Source: Triticum aestivum (lineage: Eukaryota > Streptophyta > Magnoliopsida > Poales > Poaceae). Taken from it: DNA of 64,000 nucleotides. The position numbers were made by a program, and so were the translations under genes. Location of the stretch: positions 254,084,989 to 254,148,988 of the forward strand of contig NC_057804.1 of assembly GCF_018294505.1 (NCBI RefSeq), in the 5' to 3' direction. Of this stretch, positions 11,567 through 21,119 are shown in pieces. Each line of letters opens with the position of its first letter. The stretch's first letter is position 1. The notes under the pieces were generated by a model. The model ran no database searches. It was given only the letters and a program-made list of their open reading frames with translations, and had not been told where the DNA came from.

Positions 11567-12124
11567 TAGAAAACAATGTGGTGATATGGCCATAAAAAAA
11601 TGTGCTACGATCCACACTGTAGCATGTACAGTAACACTCCTCTTTGTTTGGATCCCTGAGTTAGAGCTAGTTTGGGTTAGTTATCCTCGGGCCCACTAAA
11701 AGAGAACTAAAAAATCTCCCCTGGCCGCACTAGATCGCTCCCCCCTCTCGCACGACTCCTCTCTGTTCCCCATAGGGCCACACGCCCAAGCGTCGCTCGC
11801 CCTCTCTCTCCTCTAGCCGCCCTCTCCATCCGGCCTCCGCCGCCCTACTTCGGCCACCCTCTCCCTCCGGCCTTTGAAGGTCGCCCCGCTCCCCTTTCAC
11901 CAGTCGTTTTTCTCCCTCTGTCGTGCGCGGCGGCGGCGCATCTACCAGGGAGGTCGCGAGAGGGGTGAGTTTGTTCGTTCCTTCTCTGTCTCATGGCCAT
12001 ATCATTGATCTTGCTTGCTCTAGCGCTAATTCTGATTTGGAAAAGTAGATCCTGATCAAACTTGGTATAGATTTGTGGTGCACGCATGGAATTGTTTGAT
12101 GCTGCTTGAGGAGGTAATAAATCT

Positions 12125-12330
12125 TTCTAGAGGCCCAAAGATTCAGTTCACCTTTCTAGGTATTTCATTTTCAGGCTTGCATTATTTCTAGAGGCCCAAA
12201 GATTCAGTTCACCTTTCTATGTATTTCAGTTTCAGGATTGCATTATTTCTAGAGGCCCAAAGATTCAGTTCACCTTTCTAGGAATTTTAGTTATAGGCTT
12301 GCATTATTTCTAGAGGCCCAAAGATTATCT
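12125..12330 (+). repeat. 61-bp tandem repeat, 3.4 copies
   Basis: Units start TTCTAGAGGCCCAAAGATT at 12125, 12186, 12247 and 12308, a period of 61 bp. Each includes CAGTTCACCTTTCTA and a TTGCATTA tail. The last copy is broken after CCCAAAGATT. It follows a pyrimidine-rich, CpG-rich stretch (11700-11960) that looks like a plant 5' leader, but no coding exon could be established. Confidence 0.9.
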
Positions 12331-12912
12331 TCCCAGTCGGCGGCAAGCGGCCCTGCTACCCATGCCGGTGTCGACCTCAACTCGCAAGGGCCAGCATCGG
12401 AGGGGTTCCCGGGGCTTGGGCTCTACAAAGCCTTCCTCCAGAGCGACGATGGCGAGCTCCTCCCTCGGTGTGCGAGGGGCTCCCGGCTCCCTCCCTATCG
12501 TGAATAACTTCCGTGATGAGTTAGCTCATGCTTTGTTTCATGAACTATTTTTTTATTTTGTGAAGCTTGATTGACGACTTGTATGTTTAAGTGGGATATT
12601 TCATTTGTATGGACAAAGTAAAAATCATCATGTTTTGCATGCTTGATTTGTATAGATGGTTCGTTTATGTCAACTGTGAGCGGGAGCAGGCCACAGAAGA
12701 GCTGGCCACACCAAATCCGGCAGGAAATAGGGTCCAAAGTAGTCAAATTATTGAAAAAGAGAATTTATTGTCAATATAACCTTGCCATCCATACACCTCT
12801 TTGGTTTAAGTTAGTTAAGGGTAAGAGTCTAACTCTAACCTCTAACTGAGTTAGAATTCCCCTCATCTCGGTTCATTGCCATCATACTTTCCCCATTCCT
12901 GTGTTTCCAGTA

Positions 12913-12966
12913 TCCTGCGAATCAAAGAGCCCCTTTTTTGCAGGAAAAATCAAAGAGGCCCTTAGA
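12913..12966 (+). mobile_element. Tourist/Harbinger-like MITE ends (remnants)
   Basis: Two adjacent end-like sequences occur: CCTGCGAATCAAAGAGCCCC and GGAAAAATCAAAGAGGCCC, the latter followed by TTA. Both resemble the 3' inverted end of grass Tourist-like MITEs (AATCAAAGAGGCCC then TTA or TAA). A weak partner, CACCTCTTTGGTTTAAG, lies at about 12793. The elements are too decayed to delimit. Confidence 0.4.
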
Positions 12967-13539
12967 CTGGTTTAGGTCCGGTCAATTTTTATAAACGTGT
13001 TATGTCCAAAATTTAATGAACGTGCTCCGGTTTCCATGAAAATAATCCGGTTTCATGTAGTAATTCATTCATTTATTTACTCTTCTGCGGGGGGTTTGCA
13101 TGTAATTCCTCAGGTCTGAAATGTAAAGTACCCCGGCATATGCTCCGTGTCGTGCATGCACTACGACCCAGATGCTCTATGTCCCACATGTCGGCGAATG
13201 GGAGCACGTGGAAATAGCCTATGAGTACATATAGGAGGATAAATGCATGAAAAAATATGTACTGTGAAGCATAGCTGCGGTTCGAAAAGGAGACCTAACT
13301 AGTGGTACTAGACATACGACTAATTGTTCCCTCAAAAAAAAGAGGCATGAGTGCTCATTACTCATATTCTATAAACACGAGTCCCATCTGACAACAACGT
13401 CCGTGCTATAGCTAGCTCTCCTCCCTCGTTTCTCTCTTCTAATTCTAAACTCGGCCGACGCCCGGTGGGCGGGGTGGGTTTGCTCAACTGCGGCCTTACC
13501 TCACAGTGAAAACGTTATGACTGGAATAAAAATGCCATA
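12967..13539. other. No gene seen
   Basis: Intergenic sequence between MITE remnants and the Stowaway element. No reading frame or repeat stands out. Confidence 0.45.
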
Positions 13540-13710
13540 TACTCCCTCCGTTCCTAAATATAAGCCTTTTTAGATACTATTTCCAATGGAATACAGCATA
13601 CAGATGTATGTAGACATAGTTTAGAGTGTAGATTCACTCATTTTGCTCCGTATGTAGTAGTCACTTGCTGGAATCTTTAGAAAGACTTATATTTGGGAAC
13701 GGAGGGAGTA
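13540..13710. mobile_element. Stowaway (Tc1/mariner) MITE, complete
   Basis: A 171-bp element bounded by TA on each side (target TA duplication), with inverted ends ACTCCCTCCGTTCCTAAATA and TATTTGGGAACGGAGGGAGT. Its length and termini are those of the wheat Stowaway MITE group. It sits 125 bp beyond the stop codon of the minus-strand gene at 13836-14378, that is, in or near its 3' UTR. Confidence 0.95.
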
Positions 13711-13835
13711 CTATACCAATAAAACATTAAGGCCACGAGGTGATGCAGTGCTGCTTACAGGAGGCAAGAAGAAGAGATGCATCCATCGACGACGTCCACC
13801 TCCTCGACTCAGGGTGCCGGCCCACCGAGCGGCGC

Positions 13836-14378
13836 CTAATTAGCAGCGGCTTTCGTGGCTAGGTCGACGTGCTTCTGAACTATGGCATCCAAAGATTCCG
13901 GCCGCTGGAAGAAGGCCAACGTCTTTCTATCCTTGCTTGCCTTGTAGTGGCCTATGTAGATGATTTCCTCGTAGACGTGGATGTGCAGGTCGACGGTATC
14001 TTGCATGGAGAGGCGCTGCGCGGCGAGCGCGGCCTTGAGGTGCACATTCTTCGTCACGATCTCCGGCACCTGCAGGGCCACCAGGGCTTGAAAGAGTTCA
14101 TCACCATGGAGGCCGATGAGGGTGGCAGGCAATGAGGATCCTGGGCGCATGGGCTGGAGTAGTACGGCAAGGTCATCCGCATGCTTCTTGATGGCGGTGA
14201 ACTTGCGGATGGAGTTGACCATCATGTCGTCCATGCAAGAGGCGAAGCCGGCGTCGGCAAAGGCTATGATGCCTGCGATCGCCAGCACCATCTGGAAACG
14301 CTGCGCGGTGTGGGGCCGCAGGCCGACGCCTTGGATGATTTGGCACAACCGACTGCCTCTCGCGTCCATCGCCTCCAT
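13836..14378 (-). CDS. Unrecognised intact single-exon protein, 180 aa
   Basis: I do not recognise the family. The frame is uninterrupted and has the GC-rich composition of grass exons. It encodes MEAMDARGSRLCQIIQGVGL, then a hydrophobic/alanine-rich stretch (about residues 28-50, VLAIAGIIAFADAGFA), then a mostly helical-looking remainder ending KHVDLATKAAAN. There is no obvious signal peptide, zinc motif or catalytic signature. I chose the ATG at 14378: an upstream in-frame ATG at 14504 lies before the TATA-like box at 14481-14472, so it could not be in the mRNA. The 14378 start leaves a 5' leader of roughly 60-70 nt. A Stowaway MITE follows the stop. It could be a lineage-specific gene; expression evidence would settle it. 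Confidence 0.6.
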   Translation of the reverse strand: MEAMDARGSRLCQIIQGVGLRPHTAQRFQMVLAIAGIIAFADAGFASCMDDMMVNSIRKFTAIKKHADDLAVLLQPMRPGSSLPATLIGLHGDELFQALVALQVPEIVTKNVHLKAALAAQRLSMQDTVDLHIHVYEEIIYIGHYKASKDRKTLAFFQRPESLDAIVQKHVDLATKAAAN

Positions 14379-14471
14379 AGGTGCTTGTGGCTTCTGGTCA
14401 CTTGGTCTTGGATTGGAGTGAGCAGTGTTGCGCAGAGACTTGGGAGTAGATGGATTGGAGTGGTGGGGCGC

Positions 14472-14481
14472 CTTTATTATA
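14472..14481 (-). promoter_or_regulatory. TATA box of the 13836-14378 gene
   Basis: The minus strand reads TATAATAAAG here, 94 nt upstream of the chosen ATG (14378). A CAACA/CTCACTCC-rich leader follows. It decides the start codon, because it excludes the in-frame ATG at 14504. Confidence 0.5.
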
Positions 14482-14636
14482 TGAGAGTACAAACTCTGTT
14501 GCATTCACATCGTGCTGGCTCTATTCTGCTTCTCCAATTAATTCCCTGTGCATGTAATTGAGGATGCATCATTGGCCGTTCAACGTCTCGGGAACTTCTA
14601 CCCTCTCCCTGCTTGGCATTCAAGCACCTATTGACC

Positions 14637-14767
14637 TGTCGACGACGAGGTGCCTATGGTGACTTCATAAATTTGAAGATGATAGTGCCGTGCGTGTGTG
14701 CGTTCATAGGGGTGAGTGTATGCGCGTGTATATGAGCGCTTGCGTCTGTACTGTGTCAAAAAACGTA
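14637..14767 (+). mobile_element. Non-LTR element 3' tail-like fragment
   Basis: The block contains GACGAGGTGCCTATGGTGAC, then TGTGTGCGTTCATAGGGG and GTGTATATGAGCGCTTGCG, ending CTGTGTCAAAAAAC. From memory this is a very common wheat dispersed sequence with an A-rich end, of LINE or SINE type. No coding part is present. The assignment rests on recall. Confidence 0.4.
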
Positions 14768-14849
14768 AATGCATGTCAAAAAGAGACTAGTCAGTATACT
14801 CAATATTGTGCACCTTGGAGAGTAAAATGATAGAACAAGTATGTATTTA

Positions 14850-14935
14850 TTTACGATGCTAATTCACTCATTTTGCTCCATATGTACTCCGTCTCGGTGT
14901 AGTCTAGTCACTTGTTGAAATCTCTAGAAGGGAAA
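14850..14935. mobile_element. Degenerate Stowaway MITE fragment
   Basis: ATTCACTCATTTTGCTCCAT and TCACTTGTTGAAATCTCTAG match the interior of the complete Stowaway at 13540-13710 (positions about 13632-13680). The inverted ends are missing, so this is an old or truncated relative. Confidence 0.55.
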
Positions 14936-15039
14936 ATACTCCTTTCTGGTTTACAGGGCTACACTAGCAAGTAGTTGCACGTACTAGTACAATAGTGGGA
15001 TCACATAGCAATTTTGTCTCATGCAAGAGCCTGGCTATA

Positions 15040-16045
15040 TGCGTGCTCCAATGTTCGCAACTGCAACGCTCGGTTTGTGCTTGGCTGTTTGCCTCTTCGA
15101 GAAGACGAACAATGATGTTACTACTACTGCTTCTACAGTGTCGAATCCACTGCTGCATATCCGTCCACCGTGAGCGGGACGGATAGCTTGTTGTAGAAGT
15201 ACTACTAAGCAAAATCACGTCCTCGTTTGCGAGCAACCGCGCGCATGAGCGAGCGAGAAGGCGTGTAGTAGTAAAATCAAGCTTCTCCTCATTGTACGAG
15301 TTGACGCGACACATCATAGCACAGGCCCCACATGCTTGCCTCTAAACTTGGCTGAAAGACCCGCAGTGTACAATATATTTGCTGCAACCTCTAACATTTA
15401 TCCACCACAAATTAAAATATATGTGGCCGCTGGCATCGTTCTGATGCAGAGGCCGGGGAGTCCCCCCTTTTCAAAAAAAAAACAAATTAAAATATATATT
15501 ACTGTCTTGACCAGATCAGCGTGCAAACTACAATCACCAGGGTGACAGGTAGGGCCAGAGGACTATTTTAATTTTTTTTGAAAACTCCGAGATGGCCACA
15601 TAGCATGGAGCCGACCCCAACGATTTTAAGCTTACAAGCACGGTACACGCTATCCTAGACTACTCTACACATGAAACTTCCACACGAGCGTCCGGGCTAC
15701 GCTTGGCTGTTCGCCTCTTCAGGAAGTCGAACAATGATGGAGCACTAATGCATTGGAGGAGTACTACAGTACGCTTCTGGCCATCTGACACCAATTGAAC
15801 TGTTTCATGTCTACCGCGTGCGGGAGGGAGAGCGTGTAGCGAAATCTTCTCCTAGTCTTGCCAGCCACCACGCTCATGGGCGGGGGAGGGAAGCTCTTGC
15901 CTTTGCGTTTATGACAGGTGGGCCCAACAGGTGTGTGGCCAACCTATCATACAGCCAAAGGCAGGTGCAGTTAAGTCCGCGAGGGAGAGGATAATCAAAC
16001 TTGTCGTTGATGTACGAGTTGACATGACACATCAAAGCACTACAC
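15040..16045 (+). repeat. Two direct copies of a roughly 0.3-kb segment
   Basis: Segment 15060-15325 and segment 15690-16045 share ordered landmarks: GCTTGGCTGTTTGCCTCTTC versus GCTTGGCTGTTCGCCTCTTC, then GAACAATGATG, then GCGTGTAG, and finally TGTACGAGTTGAC followed by GACACATCA. They differ by substitutions and indels, so the duplication is old. No coding function is evident. The interval lies between the 180-aa gene and the SINA-like gene and may be duplicated promoter-flank DNA. Confidence 0.65.
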
Positions 16046-16158
16046 TCAATATATTACAATAATTTGCGTTTACTGATGCATTAATTACAACGCATGCATG
16101 CATGCCGTGACTCTCCTTTTGATACTTGCATGTGTTGATTTAATGCACCTTGAAGTAG

Positions 16159-16165
16159 TATAAAT
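16159..16165 (+). promoter_or_regulatory. TATA box of the SINA-like gene
   Basis: TATAAAT lies 45 bp upstream of the ATG at 16210, on the same strand as the SINA-like fragment. The short distance implies a very short 5' leader if it is used. Confidence 0.45.
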
Positions 16166-16209
16166 TATGTGACGGTAAAGCTTTGTAATGCCCCGGCCCA
16201 GGTTGAGAG

Positions 16210-16624
16210 ATGGTTGTGCATGAGGAGGGCGAGATCATGCAGACCGAACAGGACCCGACGATGGAGCTCTCTAACGTCTCGATGGACCTCATCGTGCTCC
16301 ACTGCCCCTGGTGCCTCCGCCCCTTGACGCCTCTAGTGTATGAGGTTCGAATACACCTTGTCCGTTCGGATGATTGAGCAAGGTGCAGGTTTCTTGATTG
16401 ATGTGTTGTTTGATTGATTTCTGCAGTGCAAGGGAGGGCACCTGGCCTGCGCGGACTGCCGCGTCGAGCGCCCCAGGAACCAGCGGCAGTGCCAGAAGTG
16501 CGAGAGCGGCGGTGGCTTCAACGTGCGAAACACGGCGGTGGACTCTGTCCTTTCGTCAGTGAGGGTGGAGTGCCCGCACGAAGCTTGTGGGCTGTATGTC
16601 ACTTACCACGAAAAGTTGTTCTAA
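16210..16624 (+). pseudogene. SINA-like RING E3 ubiquitin ligase, 3'-truncated
   Basis: Exon 1 is 16210-16344 and exon 2 begins at 16427. The 82-bp intron starts GT and ends TTTCTGCAG. The spliced product starts MVVHEEGEIMQTEQDPTMEL and reads LIVLHCPWCLRPLTPLVYE, then CKGGHLACADCR, then RQCQKCESGGGFNVRNTAVD and RVECPHEACGLYVTYHEK. Known: CxxC..CxGGHxxCxxC..CxxC is the RING-type domain of plant SINA-like ligases, and CPHxxCG opens the SIAH-type zinc finger that binds substrates. Here the protein stops after about 110 residues instead of the usual roughly 300, because an LTR fragment replaces the rest from about 16611. The LTR supplies the stop at 16622. Residual RING-only peptide could be made, but substrate-binding parts are missing. 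Confidence 0.85.
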
Positions 16625-18762
16625 AAAAATATCAAATAAATCTTAAAATAAACTAGATCAAATTTGAGAGAGATAGGAAAAAGAATCATTTCATTTGGAG
16701 TTGTAATTGAAAAGTCCTGGTCAAAATCTGTTTTTAAAATAAAACAGAAAAGAAAACGTTTTAAAAGAAATACACGTTGAAGGCGCATTCGGGAAATGCG
16801 CTTCCACTTACTACTGCGTGGCCCGGCGCTGGGTCACCGACGGTGGGCCCGCCTGGCCCACTGCTCAGGTTTGACCAGTCCACGCGCGCGTCGTCCCCCT
16901 CCGACCGAACAGAGGCGGAGCTCCGGCGAGGATTTGCCGGCAAACGGGGGCGCCCCTTGGAGATCTGAGGACATGGGTGTGCTCAGGGGGTCGATACGAA
17001 TCCGTGGGTACCCGCCATGGTCGCCGACATGAACGGAGTCGCCGGCGACGAGCTTCTCGGCGGAGAAGGCATTCGGGTGGATAGTGGGTTTGGGGCTACG
17101 GTAGTTTCCGACCAAAATTGAGCGTGGGGTCGCACTCACGAGAGGGAGGAAGAGCTCTTGGTGGAGAGAGTGGAGAGGGGGAGGCACTGGTGGCGACGGA
17201 ATCGGCCGGGACTTGGCGGCGACCGAACTGGCCGGACTCGGGGAAGATGGCCTTCCCCTCCTCGACTGCTGGTCATGGTAACTCTAGGGAGATCATTTGA
17301 GGTTGCTTGAGGACTCGATTGAGCTCCGGGGCCCTTATATAGGGGGTGGAGGTCGGTTCCGAGGCGGCTGGCGATAAGGACGACGGCGAACCGTCTTTCT
17401 GTAGCTATGGCGACGTGGCGGCGACGCGCGCTAGGGGACGAGGTTGCTGATGAGCTGGAGATGCTTAAGGGGGCAGCTGGCGAGCGTTGGTGGCTTGTCG
17501 GCAACTACTGAGGCAGGGGCGCACTACGGACGCCGGTGTGCCACCAAGGCTCTGACGGCGGCGCTGTAGGCTGCCAGGGCGGCTTGGCGCGTTGCTGTGA
17601 GAAGGGGAGTGCGTGGCATGGCGCTGCAGAGCGGGCCAAAACCAGGGGCGCAGCGTGTCGGCTTGGCCGTGGCTCGTGCAATACGCGCGCTCTGCTCGCG
17701 CCCAGAGCACGCACGGAATGTGTTCGATAAAATGTCGGGGCATGCTAGAGGTCTCAGGTGAGGTTGGCAAGCAACAGAACTAGGTTAGTGATAGAGGGAA
17801 GATCAAGGGACAAGGTGGTTTGGTCAGGAGACCAAGTTCACAATGCAGACAAAGACTCATGCCAAACCTGTCCATGCACTCCAGGTGTTTGACAAAATGC
17901 CACATGCACCTAGGCATTGCTTGGAGTGGCCAATTCTTCCAGATCAGTGTCTCTTTGGATGCACAAGAGGGTGGTGAGGTTAGTTGGTGAAAAGCACAAA
18001 CTTGCTAGTGCAAGTTTTGCAGAACTTCAAATCTGGATAGGAGGTGAATGGCATTATTTCATGAACCAAAAATGATCCAATGAGTGCATGCTCCTGGACT
18101 TAGGGGTTTAGCATGGAGGACTACAAGTAGGGGAAAGAATCTAGGGCCAAAGAGCAAGCAAGAATATGGTTGCTGTACAAACCATCATGTTGGACCAGAA
18201 TGAAGATGAGGTTGTTTCACTCAAAATTTTCAAAATAACACCACTGGGTTTTTGCATAAAGTTGAATCATATGATACTACCAACATCCCATAATTTTGGT
18301 GGAAGCTAGAAAGAAGTATTTAAAAGGGTTGTAGTGCAAAATTGTCCACTGGACCAGAGAAGAAAAACATGTGTAGCACTCAAAATATGCAATGAAAGAA
18401 ATATAGTATTGCACAAAAGTGATTTAGAGACATCACTTGACATCTCCAAATTTTTGGTTGGATTTTTAGTTAAATCTATCAACTGGTTGTAGTACAAAAA
18501 GAGCTCCAAAACTTAAAACAAGTCATTTTAATGAATAAAGCTCAGGGTGAAATAATTTAATAAATAAATCTACGGAATGAGAGATGTTTTTAATGAGAGG
18601 GCATATAAGTCCAATATGTTTTGGAAGGATCCACTTGGGAAAAATTCCTTAATATTAAAAGAAAAGTTTTGAAATCAACGGAGATATTCTTGCAGGTAAA
18701 TTTTTTAAACTCTTGGCAAAATTTTAATAATTAAAACCTGGTTAAATTTTTGGGGTGTTACA
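16611..18762 (-). mobile_element. Truncated Gypsy-type LTR (first 2.15 kb), minus strand
   Basis: Read from 18762 leftward, it starts TGTAACACCCCAAAAATTTAAC and matches the first half of the solo LTR at 38569-42650 throughout, including the GC-rich block and the AAACGTTTTCTTTTCTGTTTT region. Homology stops at about 16611, inside the SINA-like gene, where CACGAAAAG (gene) and CAACTTTTG (LTR, other strand) blend. This fits a microhomology or deletion junction rather than a normal insertion end. The other half of the LTR, any internal region and the rest of the gene are missing. Open frames inside (for example 17136-17504) are fortuitous. Confidence 0.85.
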
Positions 18763-20410
18763 TTTATGTTCGTAAAATCATTTTTGTGTCATTTTGTGCG
18801 AGTTAATTCCATGTGTAGTAAATTGGAAGGAATTTTCAAGCATATTGGTGTCACGGCCTGGACACATGCATGGAGTGCCATGTCATTTAAATTCCAAAAA
18901 ATTAAAAAAAGATCAGAAACACATGAAACCTTGCTTGATATAATGTCATGCGACCAAGATGACGTGGTTAAGAATTTGGCATCTTTGACAAAAGTTTGGA
19001 CACACACCCTTCACAAACCGAAGCAACTCACTAGAAGGCTCGTGGTTCCGAGAGGGACCAATGCATGTTTGATGACGCACGGGAGATAGATTCCTCTTAC
19101 GGTTTTCAAATTTTTTCTACATTTAACATGCACTAATACAACTCTCATTTGAAAATTTGGAAAATTCTAGGGGCCATTTGACCTATTAAAGACATTTATG
19201 TGATTTTGCAGCCATTTAATGACCGTAATTCAAGTTTGAACAACATCTACATGCAACGGCTAAGCATAATGGTTTGAAAAATCATATTTGTGTACTTTTG
19301 ATAGAGTTAATTCCATGTGCAGTAAATTGGAAGGAATTTTCAAACATATTGGTGTCACGGCCTAGACACATGCATGGAGTGCCATGGCATTTAAATTCAA
19401 AAAAATTTAAACAATTATTAGAAACACATGAAACCTTGCTTGATGTAATGTCATGCCACCAAGATGATGTGGTAATTTTTTTGGCATGTTTGACAAAAGT
19501 TTGGACACACACCCCTCACAAACCGGAGCAACTCACTAGAAGGCTCCTGGTTGCAAGAGGGAACAATGCATGTTTGATGACGAACGGGAGATAGCTTCCC
19601 CTTATGAGATTCAATTTTTTTCTACATTTAACGTGCACTAATACAACCGTCATTTGAAAATTTGGAAAGTTCTAGGGGTTAGTTTAACTTTTAAAGACAT
19701 CTAAGTGATTTTCTAGCCATTTAATGACAACAATTCAAATTTGAACTACATCTACATGCAATGGCTAACCATAACAATTTGAAAAATCATATTTGTCTAC
19801 TTGTGTGCGAGTTAATCCTAAGTGTAGTAAATTAGAAGGAATTTTCAAACATATTGGTGTCACGGCCTGGACACATGCATGGAGTGCCATGGCATTTAAC
19901 TTCCAAAAAAATAAAAAATGATGAGACAAACTTGAGACCTCCCTTGATGTAAAGCCATACCGCCAAGATGATGTGGTAAAAAATTGTCCTGTTTGAAAAA
20001 AGTTTGGACACACACCCCTCACAAACCGGACAATTCGGTAGAAGGCTCGTGGTTTGGAGAGGGAACAATGCATGTCTGATGACGAATCGACGATAGCTTC
20101 CTCTTATGAGCTTCGATTTTTTTGTATAGTTAATCTGCACTAATACACCTGTAAGATCAAAATTTGGAAAATTTAAGGGGTCACTTGATGTTTTTAAGAC
20201 ATTTAAGTGATCTTCTATCCATTTAATGACCGTAGTCCAAATTAGAACTACATCTACTTGCAGCGGCTAACCATAACGGTTTGAAAGAAATTGTGTACTT
20301 GTGTGCGAGTTAATTCCATGTGCAGTATATTGGAACGAATTTTTCAAACAAATTGGTGTCATGGCCTGGACACATGCATTGATTGCCACGGCATTTCTAA
20401 AAAACTAAAA
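18763..20410 (+). repeat. About 504-bp tandem repeat, 3.2 copies (satellite-like)
   Basis: The landmark GAGTTAATTCCATGTG (or a close variant) occurs at 18800, 19304, 19809 and 20307, so the units are 504, 505 and 498 bp. Each unit contains GGTGTCACGGCCTGGACACA, CATGCATGGAGTGCCATG, GTTTGGACACACACCC and AGAAGGCTCGTGGTT (or variants). Units differ by perhaps 10 percent by eye (not computed). The array's left end is cut by the LTR at 18762 and its right end degenerates near 20410. No coding frame is conserved between units. I do not recognise it as a named Triticeae satellite. Confidence 0.85.
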
Positions 20411-20749
20411 AAATGATTAGACGATGTAAATATCTGGTGTTCAAAAAACAAAATGTAAAGATTTGGCAAGACAACCGGGACCCACACGATTGGCACTCTA
20501 GCCTCGAGGTTTCGAAGGTAAGTGGCATGGGTTATTAATTAGACATGGTTCTGTATTGGAAACAATCAGCTATTAAGTTCACACACGACTTTTGCTGTAG
20601 GAATGGTGTGTAATTCAAACTACAGTACTCGTAAATTCCAGCGACAGACGTGTGTATTGTTCCCGTCGATCTAGATTCCAGCCGCCAATAAATATTACCT
20701 TCCTCATGTTGTCCCACCTTCATTATCATCTCCATCATCCCCTCGCTTG

Positions 20750-20751
<2 letters not shown>

Positions 20752-20780
<29 letters not shown>
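20752..20780 (+). repeat. CT microsatellite
   Basis: An uninterrupted run of about 14 CT units lies directly upstream of an ATG at 20792. CT tracts are common in plant 5' leaders. Confidence 0.95.
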
Positions 20781-20785
<5 letters not shown>

Positions 20786-20791
20786 TCTGCC

Positions 20792-21119
20792 ATGGCACCG
20801 CCGATCTGCCCACGCGCCAACGAGGAGGCACCACCCCCGAGGACATGCAGTCGAAGAGCAGCGACGAGGAGGACCCCTGTAAGCCGCCAAACAAGGTTGC
20901 ACCGGACCCCCCAACTTTGGAGTGGTTTTGGGGCCAGTATTATCTTTCTCTGTGAAGTCGCTATCGCTGGCTGAGAAAGCTAGGCAAGTGGTGTTCAAGA
21001 AGGAGATGGCGGAGGAGGAAGCCAGGTACCTGGCGGCATGTGAAGCCCGTGATGCCACCTGGAAAAAAGAGGCGGTGGAGCTTTGGGGGCAGGCTCATCA
21101 TCGTGTGGAGGAGGTGTAC
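20792..21119 (+). pseudogene. Gene fragment interrupted by Copia A
   Basis: An ATG at 20792, after a CT-rich leader, opens a 60-residue frame (MAPPICPRANEEAPPPRTCS..) that ends at 20974. A second frame carries a helical, charged stretch: LSLAEKARQVVFKKEMAEEE, then ARYLAACEARDATWKKEA, to VEEVY at 21117. It is then cut by the Copia A LTR. I cannot name the family. The switch between frames suggests either a frameshift or an unseen intron. The remainder would have to lie beyond the insertion but is not found at 29329, so it has been deleted. Confidence 0.4.

Noticed and set aside
13836..14504. Start of the 180-aa gene at ATG 14504 (222 aa)
   Set aside because: That ATG is upstream of the TATA-like box, and the added 42 residues look like translated leader.
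14964..15317. 117-codon minus-strand frame
   Set aside because: It overlaps the duplicated segment, is not preserved in the second copy and resembles no family.
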